The notes beneath the pieces are model-generated. The model worked only from the letters and a program-made list of their open reading frames with translations, was not told where the DNA came from and searched no databases. Below, piece by piece: positions 20,995 to 31,712 of a DNA stretch of 43,449 bases (within the stretch, counting starts at the first letter, position 1; every line of letters begins with the position of its first letter). The translations under genes were made by a program, and so were the position numbers. Origin of the DNA: Priapulus caudatus (taxonomy: Eukaryota; Priapulida; Priapulimorpha; Priapulimorphida; Priapulidae); NCBI RefSeq assembly GCF_000485595.1, contig NW_014577898.1:5184-48632 (forward strand), written 5' to 3'.

Positions 20995-21410
20995 ATGGAA
21001 GAACTTAGAAGCAAGAACAACACAGAAAAGCGAAAGAGAAACTGACACAAAAAACCGAAACAGAAACAGAGACAATGATCACGCAGCGACAGGCGCTGAA
21101 ATGTTGATTGGACAGCGTTGCCAGCGTTGATGCGGCTGCTGACGTCATTTGACGCCATAGCGTCAAAACGTGGCGTCGGACGAAAACGGGACATAGCCTA
21201 TGTTACTCCCAGGGTCAAAGTACCCCCAGGTACCAAATTTGGGGTCGATCCGTCGAGAGGCGGCGGAGTTCACTTGCCGCAAACTACACACACAGATTTT
21301 AACATTTATATAGTAGATAATGTCATATCATGGCAACTAAGTATGGTGACGTAATATATCGTCATGTATTGTAGGTAGTATTACGTCGGCAATGTTTATT
21401 GTAAGGTTAT

Positions 21411-21859
21411 AGCCTCGTTCACACGAGACCTCGTATTTATGAAATACGGTATTTGCGAAATACCGAATCTGAGACAAATACGTGGGCGAGCGTTCACTAC
21501 GCTGATTCGCGGCTCCAGAAATACGGTATTTGCGAGCTGCGAGCAGCTTTAAACATCAAGCAAACAATGCGAAATAAACAATCCAATGCGCACAACTGCG
21601 ATAAAATACGTAGACTGGTCCGCGCTCGACAGTTCCACTCGCGTTACACTGCGAACTGTCGAGCGCGGACCAGTCTATAAAATACCGGCTTCAGAAATTC
21701 CGGTATATGTCAAGCACGGCAAATTATTCGGGTCTGGGAAGCCGCCGTATTTACATCAAATACCGGATGGACTGTTTAGATACCGTCTATCTATGGACCG
21801 CGCATCTTGCCTCGTGTGAACGCTAAATACCGGATTTCTTGCTACGTGTGAACACGGCT
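21411..21859. mobile_element. MITE with palindromic core (449 bp, TTAT flanks)
   Basis: Termini agcctcgttcacacg and (reverse) agccgtgttcacacg form imperfect TIRs. The duplicate ttat flanks both ends (21407-21410, 21860-21863). Internally, 21609-21633 and 21652-21676 are a perfect 25-bp inverted repeat around an 18-base loop. Repeated aaatac-ggtattt words recur throughout. No coding capacity. A 3-4 bp TTA-type duplication would suit the PIF/Harbinger group, but superfamily assignment is uncertain. Confidence 0.8.
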
Positions 21860-21961
21860 TTATGTCTTGTATTAGAAAAGGTCTGAGACATTGATAAAAA
21901 GTTAAATTACATGTATAATTATACTACAACACTATAATTATATAATTTTTTATATCTTCAG

Positions 21962-23990
21962 GTTCTGTACTGCTACTGGCCCACAAACAACGGATCTGTA
22001 CGTGTAAGGAGAGAGGAATTGCCGGACAAGGAGAAATGGACTAAGCACAAGATCAGTGTTTTCATACACAGGTAAAATTTAACCTTATATTTGTGTACAT
22101 AACATTTGTGTATCATCTATGGCCAATGCATTTTTTATTGAAATTTTTGTTGAACGAGCATGTCTTTTTTTTACATGTAGAAAGCTATGGGAAAGCCCTG
22201 AAGCAAGCCAGGTTGGCAGAGGAGACATCAAATTTGGAATCTGGTGGTGAGGAGGAGCCATGCACAAGAAAAAGAAAGGTTCCAAGTCGCTATGAGTTTT
22301 CAGAGAGTGGACCTGCTGATGGTGTGTTTTCATAAAGCAGACAATTGCTTGTTTTTTGGCCTCGTGGGCTATGCAGATGTGTGTCCCTGGGGATTTTCAA
22401 TTGGGTGGTTTGCTAATATGTTCTAATACTGGACAAGCCTAATGTTATTTATCAATAACAGTGTCAGCAAGTTTGTTGCAAGATTTTTATGCCCTGATAG
22501 CATACGTTAATGTTCTATAACTCTATAAATTTATAACGCTTTTAGCTAACTTATACATGATATGCTCTGCTTTTTTCAACAGAAAAACTGTTCAGTTTAT
22601 TTCTAAGCCTTTTATTCAGAAGCCTGCATCAGAGCTCATAAGGCCAGAGAATTCGAAATTGAGGAGTGCATTGCCGAGACACTGAAACATGCACCACCCA
22701 AACCAGGGGGATCAAAAAAACATGGTAAGAATGATGGAAAAATTGTATTCATACATATGTCTTTACTCATGCAGATGCACTTAATTGTGAGATGTGTGAA
22801 ATGTAGAAAAAAACATTGTCATGCTTTTTTATTTCCCATCTACTGCACTTCAAGTGAAGAAGTATTTTATGTCATTCTACAGAAAGTTATTTGTAACAAT
22901 ATTTGTTTCGCTGAGTATTTGAGTTTGCTACGTTGGAGCCACCGTAGTGTTAATCACGTGAGTTTCCCACAAGCACTTGCGGCTCTCGTGGCAGATTACT
23001 TGGCCATATTTGTGGAAAAGCTGTAGTTTTTCATCTGGCAGCGAAAGGATGAGTTGAGTCTCGTGGTTATGGTGATTTTGCCAGGCATTATGAACGCGAG
23101 CACGTCTTTACTGTTCCCGCCAAGAAGTAAGTTTATAGTACAGAGTGAATGGAACAGTTTAAAATAATATGTCTAGCATTTGCGTCCATAAACGGTACTC
23201 GCCAAATGGAGCGAGTTCGATAGATGACATCTGATGCGCCTTGACTTTATGCGTCGATTGACAAGTATATACTTAGCATTTTTGCATGAAGAGACAGCGA
23301 GATCAATGTGCAGTGTGTGGCGTTCGTATGACATTACGCATAGATGCGTTTGGTTTGGATTTAATCACGAGACGACACGTTGTGTATACGTAACGTGCGG
23401 CGGCCGTGGCACACGGATACACGTTGTTTACATAGAAACATTTGTCATGCTTCAAACCATTCGACAGCGATGACGTTGACCTGTGGTGTTCGTGTGACTT
23501 TCCGCATGAATTCGATAGATTACATCCAGATTAAATAAAACCATTTAACGGTTATATATCATTTCAACGGGAGCGTTAAGACGTTTGAGTTTCCTGCCTC
23601 TGGAGCGATCCAATATTAGATTCTGTCAGTTCAATATTTTCAATTTCACAACGATATATTAGATTTTTACAAAATATATGTGATTTGGAAACAGGAAAAA
23701 TAACAAATCGCATATTCTTAGCATATTTTTTTGCATTCGATTCTGTAGAGTTATTTGATATATTTTGTATGGCTAGTATGGAAATTATTTGGTAGAAAAA
23801 AATGAGCAATATATATTCGATTGTTCTGTACAATATGGGTATAAATTTTATCAACAAATATTTGTGGATGGCATACTGCTACATCTAAACAGCCATATCC
23901 ATTGCATTCTAGTACAATAATTAGCATGCTTTGTGTGTTTCAGAACCGTACACGTCGGGACCAGGAGGCCGATTCAGCGTGCGACACTGA
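21962..23990 (+). CDS. 3' exons of a spliced host-type gene, function unknown
   Basis: Four exons follow GT-AG rules. Exon 21962-22071 (acceptor tatatcttcag, donor cag/gtaaaa) reads VLYCYWPTNNGSVRVRREEL. Exon 22181-22321 reads SYGKALKQARLAEETSNLES, then a basic KRKVPSRY patch. Exon 22620-22724 reads EACIRAHKAREFEIEECIAE. The last exon (23944-23990) ends GPGGRFSVRH. Phases agree across exons 2-4. Exon 1 to 2 only joins in frame if the weaker donor after 22055 is used, or if one base is wrong. The YWP and SYGKAL...AEETSNL blocks resemble N-terminal parts of DUF4806-type invertebrate proteins. The 5' exons are not seen. Function unknown, probably nuclear given the basic patch. Confidence 0.6.
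22725..23943 (+). other. Large intron without recognised features
   Basis: The 1.2-kb interval between exons 3 and 4 starts gtaaga and ends gtgtgtttcag. Its small frames have no motifs. Confidence 0.5.
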
Positions 23991-24021
23991 TTCAGATTGA
24001 ATAGCAGACAAACACCAAAGA

Positions 24022-24052
24022 CCCTTAACCTGCCCTAACCCTAACCCTAACC
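24022..24052. repeat. Short interstitial telomere-like repeat
   Basis: About five CCCTAA-like units, three of them perfect, lie just after the stop codon of the spliced gene, in its 3' UTR. The TTAGGG-type motif is the telomere repeat of vertebrates and many marine invertebrates but not of most insects. Confidence 0.85.
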
Positions 24053-24211
24053 TGCATCTAACAACAAAACTATACACGAATTAAAAATAACTAACTAGTA
24101 TTAAAAACTAATTTATTGTGTTAACGTAGATGTTGAAAGTAGCTCTTGTAATTAAAAATGCAAATTTAAAACCTGTATATTGTAATGTGCCTTTATTGTA
24201 TATAATGTAAA

Positions 24212-24217
24212 AATAAA
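24212..24217 (+). terminator. Polyadenylation signal of the spliced gene
   Basis: AATAAA lies about 220 bases after the stop codon at 23990, in AT-rich sequence followed by a T-rich tract near 24245. Confidence 0.55.
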
Positions 24218-24499
24218 AATTGTCACAAACTATTTTAAGTGTTTATTTTTATTTTTTGAACTCTATCAGTTGTGCAACATATTTTAAATGTATATTAACT
24301 TAGTTTTTATGGCAAAAAAATACAAACTAAAATTATGCATTTCATGAGCAGATGGGCATTATCAATTTAAACGAATGTAAAATTCTGTGATGTTCCCGTG
24401 AAATAATGTACATGTCAACTTTCATGCTCATGTCTTTTTTGCTTTAATTGAAAATTAAATACAAAATTAAATATTCTTTTGAACGTGTACACATGGTTG

Positions 24500-24642
24500 C
24501 AGGAATGTTGCATTACAACGTTGTATCACAACGTTGTGGCAACGTTCAGGGGAGTTTACAAAATAACGTTGCCACAACGTTGTATCACAACGTAAGCGAA
24601 ACGTTGTGACAACGTTGCCACAACGTTATATTGTTAGCTGGG
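24500..24642. repeat. Cluster of acaacgttgt palindromes
   Basis: At least eight aacgtt cores in 140 bp, most extending to caacgttg or acaacgttgt, end with ttgttagctggg. The stretch can fold on itself in several registers. It looks like the tip of a dispersed repeat. Confidence 0.8.
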
Positions 24643-24649
24643 TGTCTGG

Positions 24650-25043
24650 ATAAACGGCTTTGCGGAGACGATGGGGAATTAACACCACGTGCAGCCTATC
24701 ACTAATTTCGTAACCACCGCAGTTCTTGATTATAGGCCCTTGGGAGAATTGAATCATTGATTGGTTAAATTCACGCACTACTTCGTTATGTAGGCCTATG
24801 AGGCTTCTAGAGCAGCTATATTATATACATTTATTACAATGACAAATTGTAGACCTAGGCCTACTTGAATGTGAAGCCTAATATAGCAGCAATAAATAAT
24901 GTGACGCCAGGTTCTCTCTGACGATCCCTGTAGGACTGCGCCTATCTGGCCGGCAAAAAGTTTACTGACATGTTTCAGATCCATGTTTCAAGACATTTTC
25001 CCATTATTGATTACGCAGGTGTCCACAGCAAACCAAACGTATT
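24650..25043. other. Stretch with no supported gene
   Basis: Non-coding, with several taggcctac/aggcctat words of the kind scattered elsewhere in the window. No element boundaries seen. Confidence 0.4.
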
Positions 25044-25580
25044 GCATATCTCAGCCTAGTACGACCAATAATGGAGTATGGTGCAATAATATGGGACCCA
25101 TACCAGCGACAGGATATAGACCGACTAGCAAAGATACAACACCGTGCAGCCCGCTTCATCACAGGGGACTACCACAGCAGAACTTCAGGCTGTGTTACAG
25201 ACATGCTATCGTACCTACAGCTGTAAAGCTTCCAAAACCGCCGTCGTGATGTGCGACTAACCTATCTCTACAGAATCATCAGGGGCTGGTACCAGCAATG
25301 CCCCCGTCAGATTTTCTACAACCAGTTCAAACCGGCAAAAGACGAGTGAGACCACCTAGCAGATACAACAAGGAGGAGTTCATCAGTGCTCCCATCAACG
25401 AACGTGCCATCCGTCTGAACTCAAAAGGATTCAACAAGTACCAGCGAACAAAACTGACCAGTACAAGAATTCCTTCTTTGTCCGCACAGTGATATAGTGG
25501 AACCACCTGGGTGACCACATAGTAACTGCAGATAGTGCTGAGCAATTTACATCTAAGCTCAGCCAACATCAATTCTAAAA
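25044..25580 (+). pseudogene. LINE reverse transcriptase C-terminal fragment
   Basis: The frame reads LSLVRPIMEYGAIIWDPYQR, then DIDRLAKIQHRAARFITGDY. A shift leads to FQNRRRDVRLTYLYRII, and later pieces end near EPPG. The R-I-EY-A-IWDP...IQ-RAARF order is diagnostic of the post-RT region of CR1/jockey-group LINEs. Two frame breaks and no 5' part: a typical truncated dead copy. Confidence 0.75.
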
Positions 25581-26490
25581 TAATTAGCCCTCTCCCGATT
25601 CCGTTGCCTCGATGCCAATTTTGGATACTGCAACGTACTACAACAGAAAAAAATTGATTAGGCCTGTAGGCAATTTCTGAATTAATTCTAAGATCGCAGT
25701 AAAGTCGATCAGGAATTAGCCCAAATGTAGTGCTGCTTGGTCTGGGTAGGGATTTCTAGTCTTTGGCCAAGTAGGCAGGCCGAGGCTGTTTTAAACCCCT
25801 ATAGGCCTTCGTGAATTCAGTGTCAAGAGGCTGAATCATAGGGCCTATTTTGGAAAACTGATCAGGCTTGAATGAGTGAACAAAATTACTTTTATTGTAG
25901 GAATGTCAAGTCGATGAAACCAGAGAGCTATCAGACGATACGGTACAAGCAGTCCCTGGTCTACCCAAAGAAGGGGAAAAAGACGGCCCCTACTATACGT
26001 GTGATAGCCCATGTCATCCTCCTTCAGACTACAAGTATCCCATTCGAGTGATAAATGGTGTGGACCGTCGTTTCGTTGTAAATGCGAAAACATTCTTCTA
26101 TTCCGGTAGCTGGCAGATGAATGAAAGAACCTGGCACCCGACTTTCATATCTCTAGCTTTCAAACAAGCGATTGAGCATGAAGCACTTAAAGGCACTCAT
26201 GTGGCCTGCTTCCGAAACAACACAGATGTTCCAATACTTCCAAATTTTTTTGAATGTCATGAAATTAGTTCTATAAGAGATATGGATCCCATGAGTTACC
26301 GATGGGAATTACAGCTACTGTCGGTCTTGGTCTTGCCACTGTCTATGCTGCTTCAGAAGTTGTTTCAGTTAATGTTGCTTTTTCTAAGGCTACATGCATA
26401 TCATATGGGTCGCTACCTCTGGAAATTGGTGTGATGTGTTGTGGCACCCAATTAGATTTCATATTTGGCTATGATTATGATGAAGTACCA

Positions 26491-29127
26491 CCACCCAGAC
26501 GAGGAGAGCCGGCTCCAGCGGGACTTCAATCAATACCCCAGTAGAACGGTTCGCCGGATCTTGGAGGAGGATAGCCTGCCTTACGACGGCACCCCGGAAG
26601 CTGCAGATCGGTTTCTCCGGTCTACGTACGAGAGGCCAGCATTGTCCCCGGCAGCTTTAGACCATGTTCGGCGTGCATTCGACTCGTGCGCCTCGACGGC
26701 ACCATCCCGGGAACAGCTAGATCTCCTGAGTGGACCGCCGACCCGCCAAGAAATAGCCGCCCATATAAAGCAGGCCTCCAATACAGCACCGGGAGCAGAC
26801 CGCCTACAGGCACCTCCGCGCAGTGAACCGGCAAGGTATCCTCATGGAGAGGATCCTGAGTGCTGTCCACTAGGGATCCCCGCCGCCTGGAAGGAGAGCA
26901 GAACGATCCACATACACAAGAAGGGGCCAACAGACGATCTGGCTAACTTTCGACCGATCAGCCTGCTCACCACCATCTACAAGCTCTTCTCCGGAGTTCT
27001 GGCCTCACGCTTGACGCGAGTCGCGGTCGAGCTAGGCTGGATCTCCCCTGAGCAGAAGGGCTTCCTTCCAGGTGTCAGGGGCATTCAAGAGCACACACAT
27101 CTGCTACAGTCGGCCATCGAGGATGCCAGACGAGACAGACGGGACCTTACCATCACGTGGCTAGACCTGTCGAACGCTTTCGGTTCGATCCCTGAGGGAG
27201 TTCTGCACCATCTTTTTGAGAGCCTGCCGATTCCAGCAGACCTGAGACGTGTCCTCCTGGACGTATATACGGACTCGGTCTGCAACTTTCTGGTGGGCGG
27301 AGACTCCTTCAGGATGCGACCGACCGCGGGTGTTCGGCAGGGCAACGGCCGGCCTGTCGCCAGTCGTCTTCAACCTGGCGACAGAGCCTCTGCTGCGTGC
27401 GACCAAGGACCCCTCGGCACCTGGCTTCCAGCTCATGGGACGCACCCTACGCACAACCGCCTACGCCGATGACTCCACCCTGCTGGGGAGCTCAGTGGAA
27501 GATCAGCAGACCTCCCTGGATCGAGTGTCGCAGGCCGCAACCACAGTCGGCCTCCGCTTCAATCCAGATAAATGCGCCTCCCTCGTCATAGAGGGGGAAG
27601 CAGCAGACGGATGATGGGGCCCTGAAGCTCTACGGGGTCCTCATCCGTTGCCTTCGCCAGGGGGGACAGGAAACGTACCTAGGCATCCCTATAGGGTGCA
27701 AACTCTTGTTCCGGCCTGCACGAACACTACCGGAGAGGCTCGCCAAGATCCAGGATTCCCCGTTGGCACCATGGCAGAAGATGGAGGTCCTCCACGGCCA
27801 CCTCCTCCCCTCTCTGTCACACTCTCTGGCATCTGAACAGACGGAGAAGGCCTTCCTACAGGATATGGACCATCAGAGCCTTCATGCGCACAGTGACGAA
27901 GACTCCAGACTCTTCCTCGCAGGCCTTCCTCCATGCAGAGCGCAGCACCGGCAGTTTAGGCATCCTCCCTCTCTCACAGGAGGCTGATGTCTGGACCGTG
28001 GCTCGGACTGCCCAGCTGCTGGACTCGTCCGACCCAGACGTCAGAGAGATCGCCCGGGCACAGCTGGAGACGACAGTGTCCAGAGCGCTAGGAGAAGATG
28101 CCCCAGACACCTCCCCATCTCGGAATTCCTGTCGGGGTCAACCGCTGAAGGCTTCTATAGGATCAGACATGCTGTCGGGGGCGCGAACATCTGGACGAGA
28201 GCACGGCACGCGGCCGCTAGGCTGCACTCCAGATTAGATGTATCCGGCGACAATCATACGCTTCTTCTCGTCGAAGACGTCTCTGCAGTGTCGGCCAAAG
28301 CGGTCCGCTCCCTCCGCCTCGCCGCCCACCAACGATGGACAGCAAAGTTCACTGACCTTCCTGTCCAAGGTCGTGTGGCGAGTGGCCTCGTACTGGACCC
28401 CCCACCCGAAAGAGTGTCCCACCTGGTCTCCTGCTGGACACCTCTGTCTTTTGAGGACTGGCGCCACCTATATCGGTCGCGCCTCAGCCTCCGTGCGCGG
28501 TAGTCCTGCCGACGCTGCCTCACTGAGCTAGAGACGACAGCCCACGCCATCCAAGGTTGTCGATCATCATTCCCGCTCATGACTAAGCGCCACGACGCAG
28601 TCAAGTTGGCGCTAGTCGACATGCTCGAGGCAGCTGGACTTCACCCGCGAGTGGAGACTGCAGCCCCCGGTAGCCGGCTCATCCCCGACATACAACTAGA
28701 CACCCCCGACGGACTCACCATCATCGACGTCGCGGTGGTGTTCGATGTGCCGAGCAATATGGAGCGCGCCCACACAGAAAAGAAAGAGAAATATGAAGAT
28801 GTCGGCACTGTCCTCCCTCTCATCGTTGGAGCAATGGGGACATGGAGAGAGCCCAACGATAACATCCCAGGCTCCCTAAAAATCCCCCCAAAAACATGGG
28901 CGACCTTCCGGAAGAAATGTTGCCTGCTCGCCATCCAGGGCACGACAAAGATTGTCGCTGCTGCCCTGGACAGTGATTTTTAACTGGCTGTGATTTAAGA
29001 ATACGTCTATTGTTTAAAGTTAAACATATTTTATTATTTTATTTCATTTTTTATTTCTGTACAACTGCCATACGTGTATTATTGTTCATTCAATAAAATG
29101 TTACTAAAACTGAAAAATAAAACAGCG
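26491..29127 (+). mobile_element. 5'-truncated RLE-type LINE (R2/NeSL-like)
   Basis: Reverse transcriptase motifs appear in order but in shifting frames: PGADRLQ, IPAAWKESRTI, FRPISLLTTIYKLFSG, GWISPEQKGFLPGVRG, TITWLDLSNAFGSIP, YADDSTLL (27462-27485) and FNPDKCASLV. The 3' part has the CCHC knuckle (CRRCLTELETTAHAIQGC, about 28503), then RHDAVK and the restriction-like endonuclease core RLIPDIQLDTP...IIDVAVVFDVP. It ends DSDF with TAA at 28981-28983. R2-group elements insert site-specifically or at repeats. Here the target is the unidentified gene at a GTACCA/GTTCCA-like point. At least three frameshifts and the missing N-terminus show it is inactive. Confidence 0.85.
28503..28983 (+). pseudogene. 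CCHC knuckle and restriction-like endonuclease end of the RLE LINE
   Basis: This is the best preserved part of the LINE. A CxxC-x7-H-x4-C knuckle is followed within 15 residues by KRHDAVKLALVDML. The PD...D pair (PDIQ...IIDV) and a downstream E/K-rich helix (AHTEKKEKYE) match the PD-(D/E)XK nuclease that nicks target DNA for target-primed reverse transcription. The knuckle and nuclease lie in one frame (28528-28983). A TAG at 28501-28503 cuts them from the upstream RT thumb region. Confidence 0.8.
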
Positions 29128-29934
29128 GTTCCAGGGGCGTGCGATCCACATTGTAGTATGGAGAACCCTCTAATATCAAAAGTGCTAGGGCATAGAGTGC
29201 GTAACGACTCTGTTATTACAACAGGAATCAACGGAATATACGATGGTGTAAACAGTAGTCTGAAACAGGTCTTTGTAATTACAACTGGTAAGATAGCTCT
29301 TAGTCTTTAACATTGGGGAGTACCGTGGAAGCACGCCAGTTGCTACAAATGAGCAAGTAGTAATCGGGGCCATACAACAGATGAATGTTCTCACGTATGA
29401 AGGACTTGACTTGGACTCATTTATGAATGTTCAAGAGGGTAAACTGGCAGAATTACGCAATCGGCTAGGGTGGAAAAAAGAAGTAGGAAACAGCGACATT
29501 CATATACCATCGTGGGAGACGTCCTTTTCTATTTCTGAAAGACACCAAATTAAAAAACTCATTAATAGGGCAAGTGCCCCCCAGATATCTGAATTGATAG
29601 CAGCTATTGATGAGATAGATTACCTGCGAGGTACGCAACCATTTTTGCCGATATACGATTGTTTCACAGCCTACGGGACGTGTTATTATTCCTCGTTGAT
29701 TGTAGTATTCATTGGTGTAATCTTTGCGTGAAACGTTATGTAGAAATTTGTCATCGTTTTTTGAATTTGTCGTAACGTACGTTTACACTATATTGTCAGA
29801 CTGCTAAACACATTCTTCAATTAGAGTTTGATATAAACCTAAAACATTTAATCGAAAATATGAAATCAGTTTTGCGTTTTTTTGTTGGCTGTATGATGTG
29901 TGGAAGTGACAAAGGTTGTCAGGTCCACATCGGT

Positions 29935-30130
29935 GCTGTAATAATGGATTATTGTAATAATGGATTATGGTAATAATGGATTATGGTAATAATCGGTGCT
30001 GTGTGTAATAATGGGATTAAGAGGTTTAAATGAAGATAACATGGATTATACGGGAATAATACGGATTATACGGTTATACGGGATTAATACGGATTACGAG
30101 GATTATATGGATTAATATGAGATATAATGG
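29935..30130 (+). repeat. ggattat-type degenerate tandem repeat
   Basis: Units such as gtaataatggattatg repeat three to four times and decay into ggattatacgg variants to about 30130. Bases 30131-30526 show no gene. Confidence 0.8.
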
Positions 30131-30526
30131 AGTACGAAGCTCGATGTATTTAAACATGGTTTCGGTAATACGTATTCGGTAATGCGTGTCGGTATGCGCA
30201 TATGTTGTATTGTAGCTATTGTAGGTTGTATAGGACGATGCACGTACGTTACAGCATAAAAAGACGCAAGATTAAGAGTAATTGCAGCGATATCAAAATG
30301 TTCATTGCCAAATGTGTTGAAGTTCTGACTCGTATGGTGATCAAACTTTATCGTTAAAGTAAAACGACGACAAACATAATCGACAGCATATAGTTTTCGA
30401 TTGCAGTAAAATTTAAACACCATGCCAGTTCATTCATCCCCTAAACGCATTCTCACACCCTCACGCAAAACGTGCCGGTAAAACGTTAACAACACACAAT
30501 GCACCGTCGTTGTTAGTGTAACGAGC

Positions 30527-31196
30527 ATGGTTACCCCGAGAGCGGAGACCCCACTGCGGTGCTTGGAATCCTCGGAGCATCGCATGTACTTTCGACCCCG
30601 AGAAGAAACACAAGGGAGGGAGAGAGAGGACAATACCGCACTGCCCGGTGCCAGACTAGCGGCCATTCGTCATTTGATTGGAGAGGAATCCATCCCAATC
30701 AAGCGAGAGCTGCAGTACAGTGGGACAATCGCCCCCGCCGTTCATGCAGCTACGGCGCGTGATGTGCCGCCCCTGCGATCATTTACCAGAGAGGGAGAGC
30801 TGCCAGTGAACAGCTTTCTCAAGCACTTCGACAAGGTTATTGTTATTGCGGATAGAACAAGTATGGTTACAATTGAACCAAGGAAAGATATACAGGAAGG
30901 AAATGAAGATAGAGAGGACGAGAATGAAATGGTAAACGAGACTAAAGGTCAAAGACAAAAAACCACAAGAAACAAAGAAAAAAATACAAAAACAATAGAA
31001 GCAACTTAAACTAAAACAAGAGATGAAGAGTGTAAGGTTTGTCACAAAAAATATACGGAGAACGAAATGATTCAATGTGGAGACTGTGAAAGGTGGCTGC
31101 ATGACGTGTGCATCAATCTTTAAGAAAACCTCCCGTAAATACACATGCGCCATGTGTGCGGAAGCTAAATATAGTGTAAACAGGTGGTTTGCATAA
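30527..31196 (+). pseudogene. PHD-finger protein with in-frame stop (possible LINE ORF1 or Gag-like)
   Basis: ATG 30527 opens 160 codons with a conserved-looking start (MVTPRAETPLRCLESSEHRM), a middle FTREGELPVNSFLKHFDKVI and a very charged tail. A TAA follows at 31007-31009. The same frame continues into ECKVCHKKYTENEMIQCGDC then ERWLHDVCINL, stops, and a shifted frame supplies YTCAMCAEA. Together these give the CxxC-CxxC-HxxC-CxxC pattern of a PHD finger. It is the third PHD-type module in this window. PHD modules occur at the start of some LINE ORFs, so this may be an orphan ORF1; it is not tied to a visible RT. Confidence 0.5.
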
Positions 31197-31634
31197 GTTT
31201 TCAGAATGCAACTCCTATTTAAAAATACATTGCCAGCAGATTATTCTTGTGATAACTAGCTTGGGCAACAAAAACAGGTTAATGGAGCTGTGCGAAATAC
31301 CAGTCTTCCACGACAAGGGTTTTTTGCGCATGAAACACAGCAGCTAATGTTGTTGTTGTTTATGCACGTGGTAGCAAGAATGTTTGTACACGACTTCGGC
31401 ACACGATTCGTGCAGTTGAGCGGAGCCTCGAAGTCGCTGTTTCTTTAGAATGGATGCTGCCACTCCCTTGCTAAAAGTGGACACACGACCGAGATGTGTG
31501 AACCATCGTGCGGCCAGTGGCGGATTCACACAATTTGCTCAGCAGCGAAGACCTATTAATTACCGACATAACCAGGCTGTGTATTTAGAGTTCTATTCTA
31601 AAAAGGGAGCATCTGCTAGGCTCTCTCTCAGGCG

Positions 31635-31712
31635 GCCGATTGGCTAATAAAGGGTGATGTCCGTGTATGGGGTGGATTCGGATAAGCTAATTTAAGTGAT
31701 TATATAAAGAAC
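31635..31712 (+). promoter_or_regulatory. Candidate core promoter (CCAAT-like plus TATA)
   Basis: An inverted CCAAT word (gattggctaat, about 31637-31647) precedes a TATA box (tatataaag, about 31702-31710) by about 60 bases. No protein frame is clear until the gag fragment about 500 bp downstream, which this promoter could once have driven. Bases 31713-32165 show nothing else supported. Confidence 0.35.

Larger units (their letters stand above)
17493..21317 (-). mobile_element. Non-autonomous Helitron, complete (3,825 bp)
   Basis: On the minus strand the 5' end is TC followed by TACTATATAAATG (21317 downward). The 3' end is a GC-rich hairpin (acccgagcaacgccgggt, 17518-17501) followed by seven bases and CTAG at 17496-17493. 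The flanking bases are A before TC and T after CTAG, exactly the AT target used by Helitrons, with no target duplication. The flanks are halves of the same degenerate tract. No Rep or helicase frame is visible, so it depends on partners. Its cargo is the gag-nucleoprotein cassette on the opposite strand. Confidence 0.85.
25901..29731 (+). pseudogene. Unidentified secreted/membrane-type reading frame split by a LINE
   Basis: An open frame starts at 25901 after an acceptor-like tttattgtag and reads YYTCDSPCHPPSDYKYPIRV and DVPILPNFFECHEISSIRDM. Near 26300 it shifts to GITATVGLGLATVYAASEVV and CCGTQLDFIFGYDYDEV (to 26490). After the LINE it resumes with VPGACDPHCSMENPLISKVL (29128 on), shifts once more, and ends with ERHQIKKLINRASAPQISEL and a hydrophobic C-terminal segment (YYSSLIVVFIGVIFA, stop 29729-29731). 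Paired cysteines plus a terminal membrane helix suggest an envelope- or receptor-like glycoprotein, but no family was recognised. The frame was evidently one gene before the insertion. Confidence 0.5.

Noticed and set aside
24022..24052. True telomere or chromosome end
   Set aside because: Only about five units, internal, and flanked by unique sequence; an interstitial repeat.
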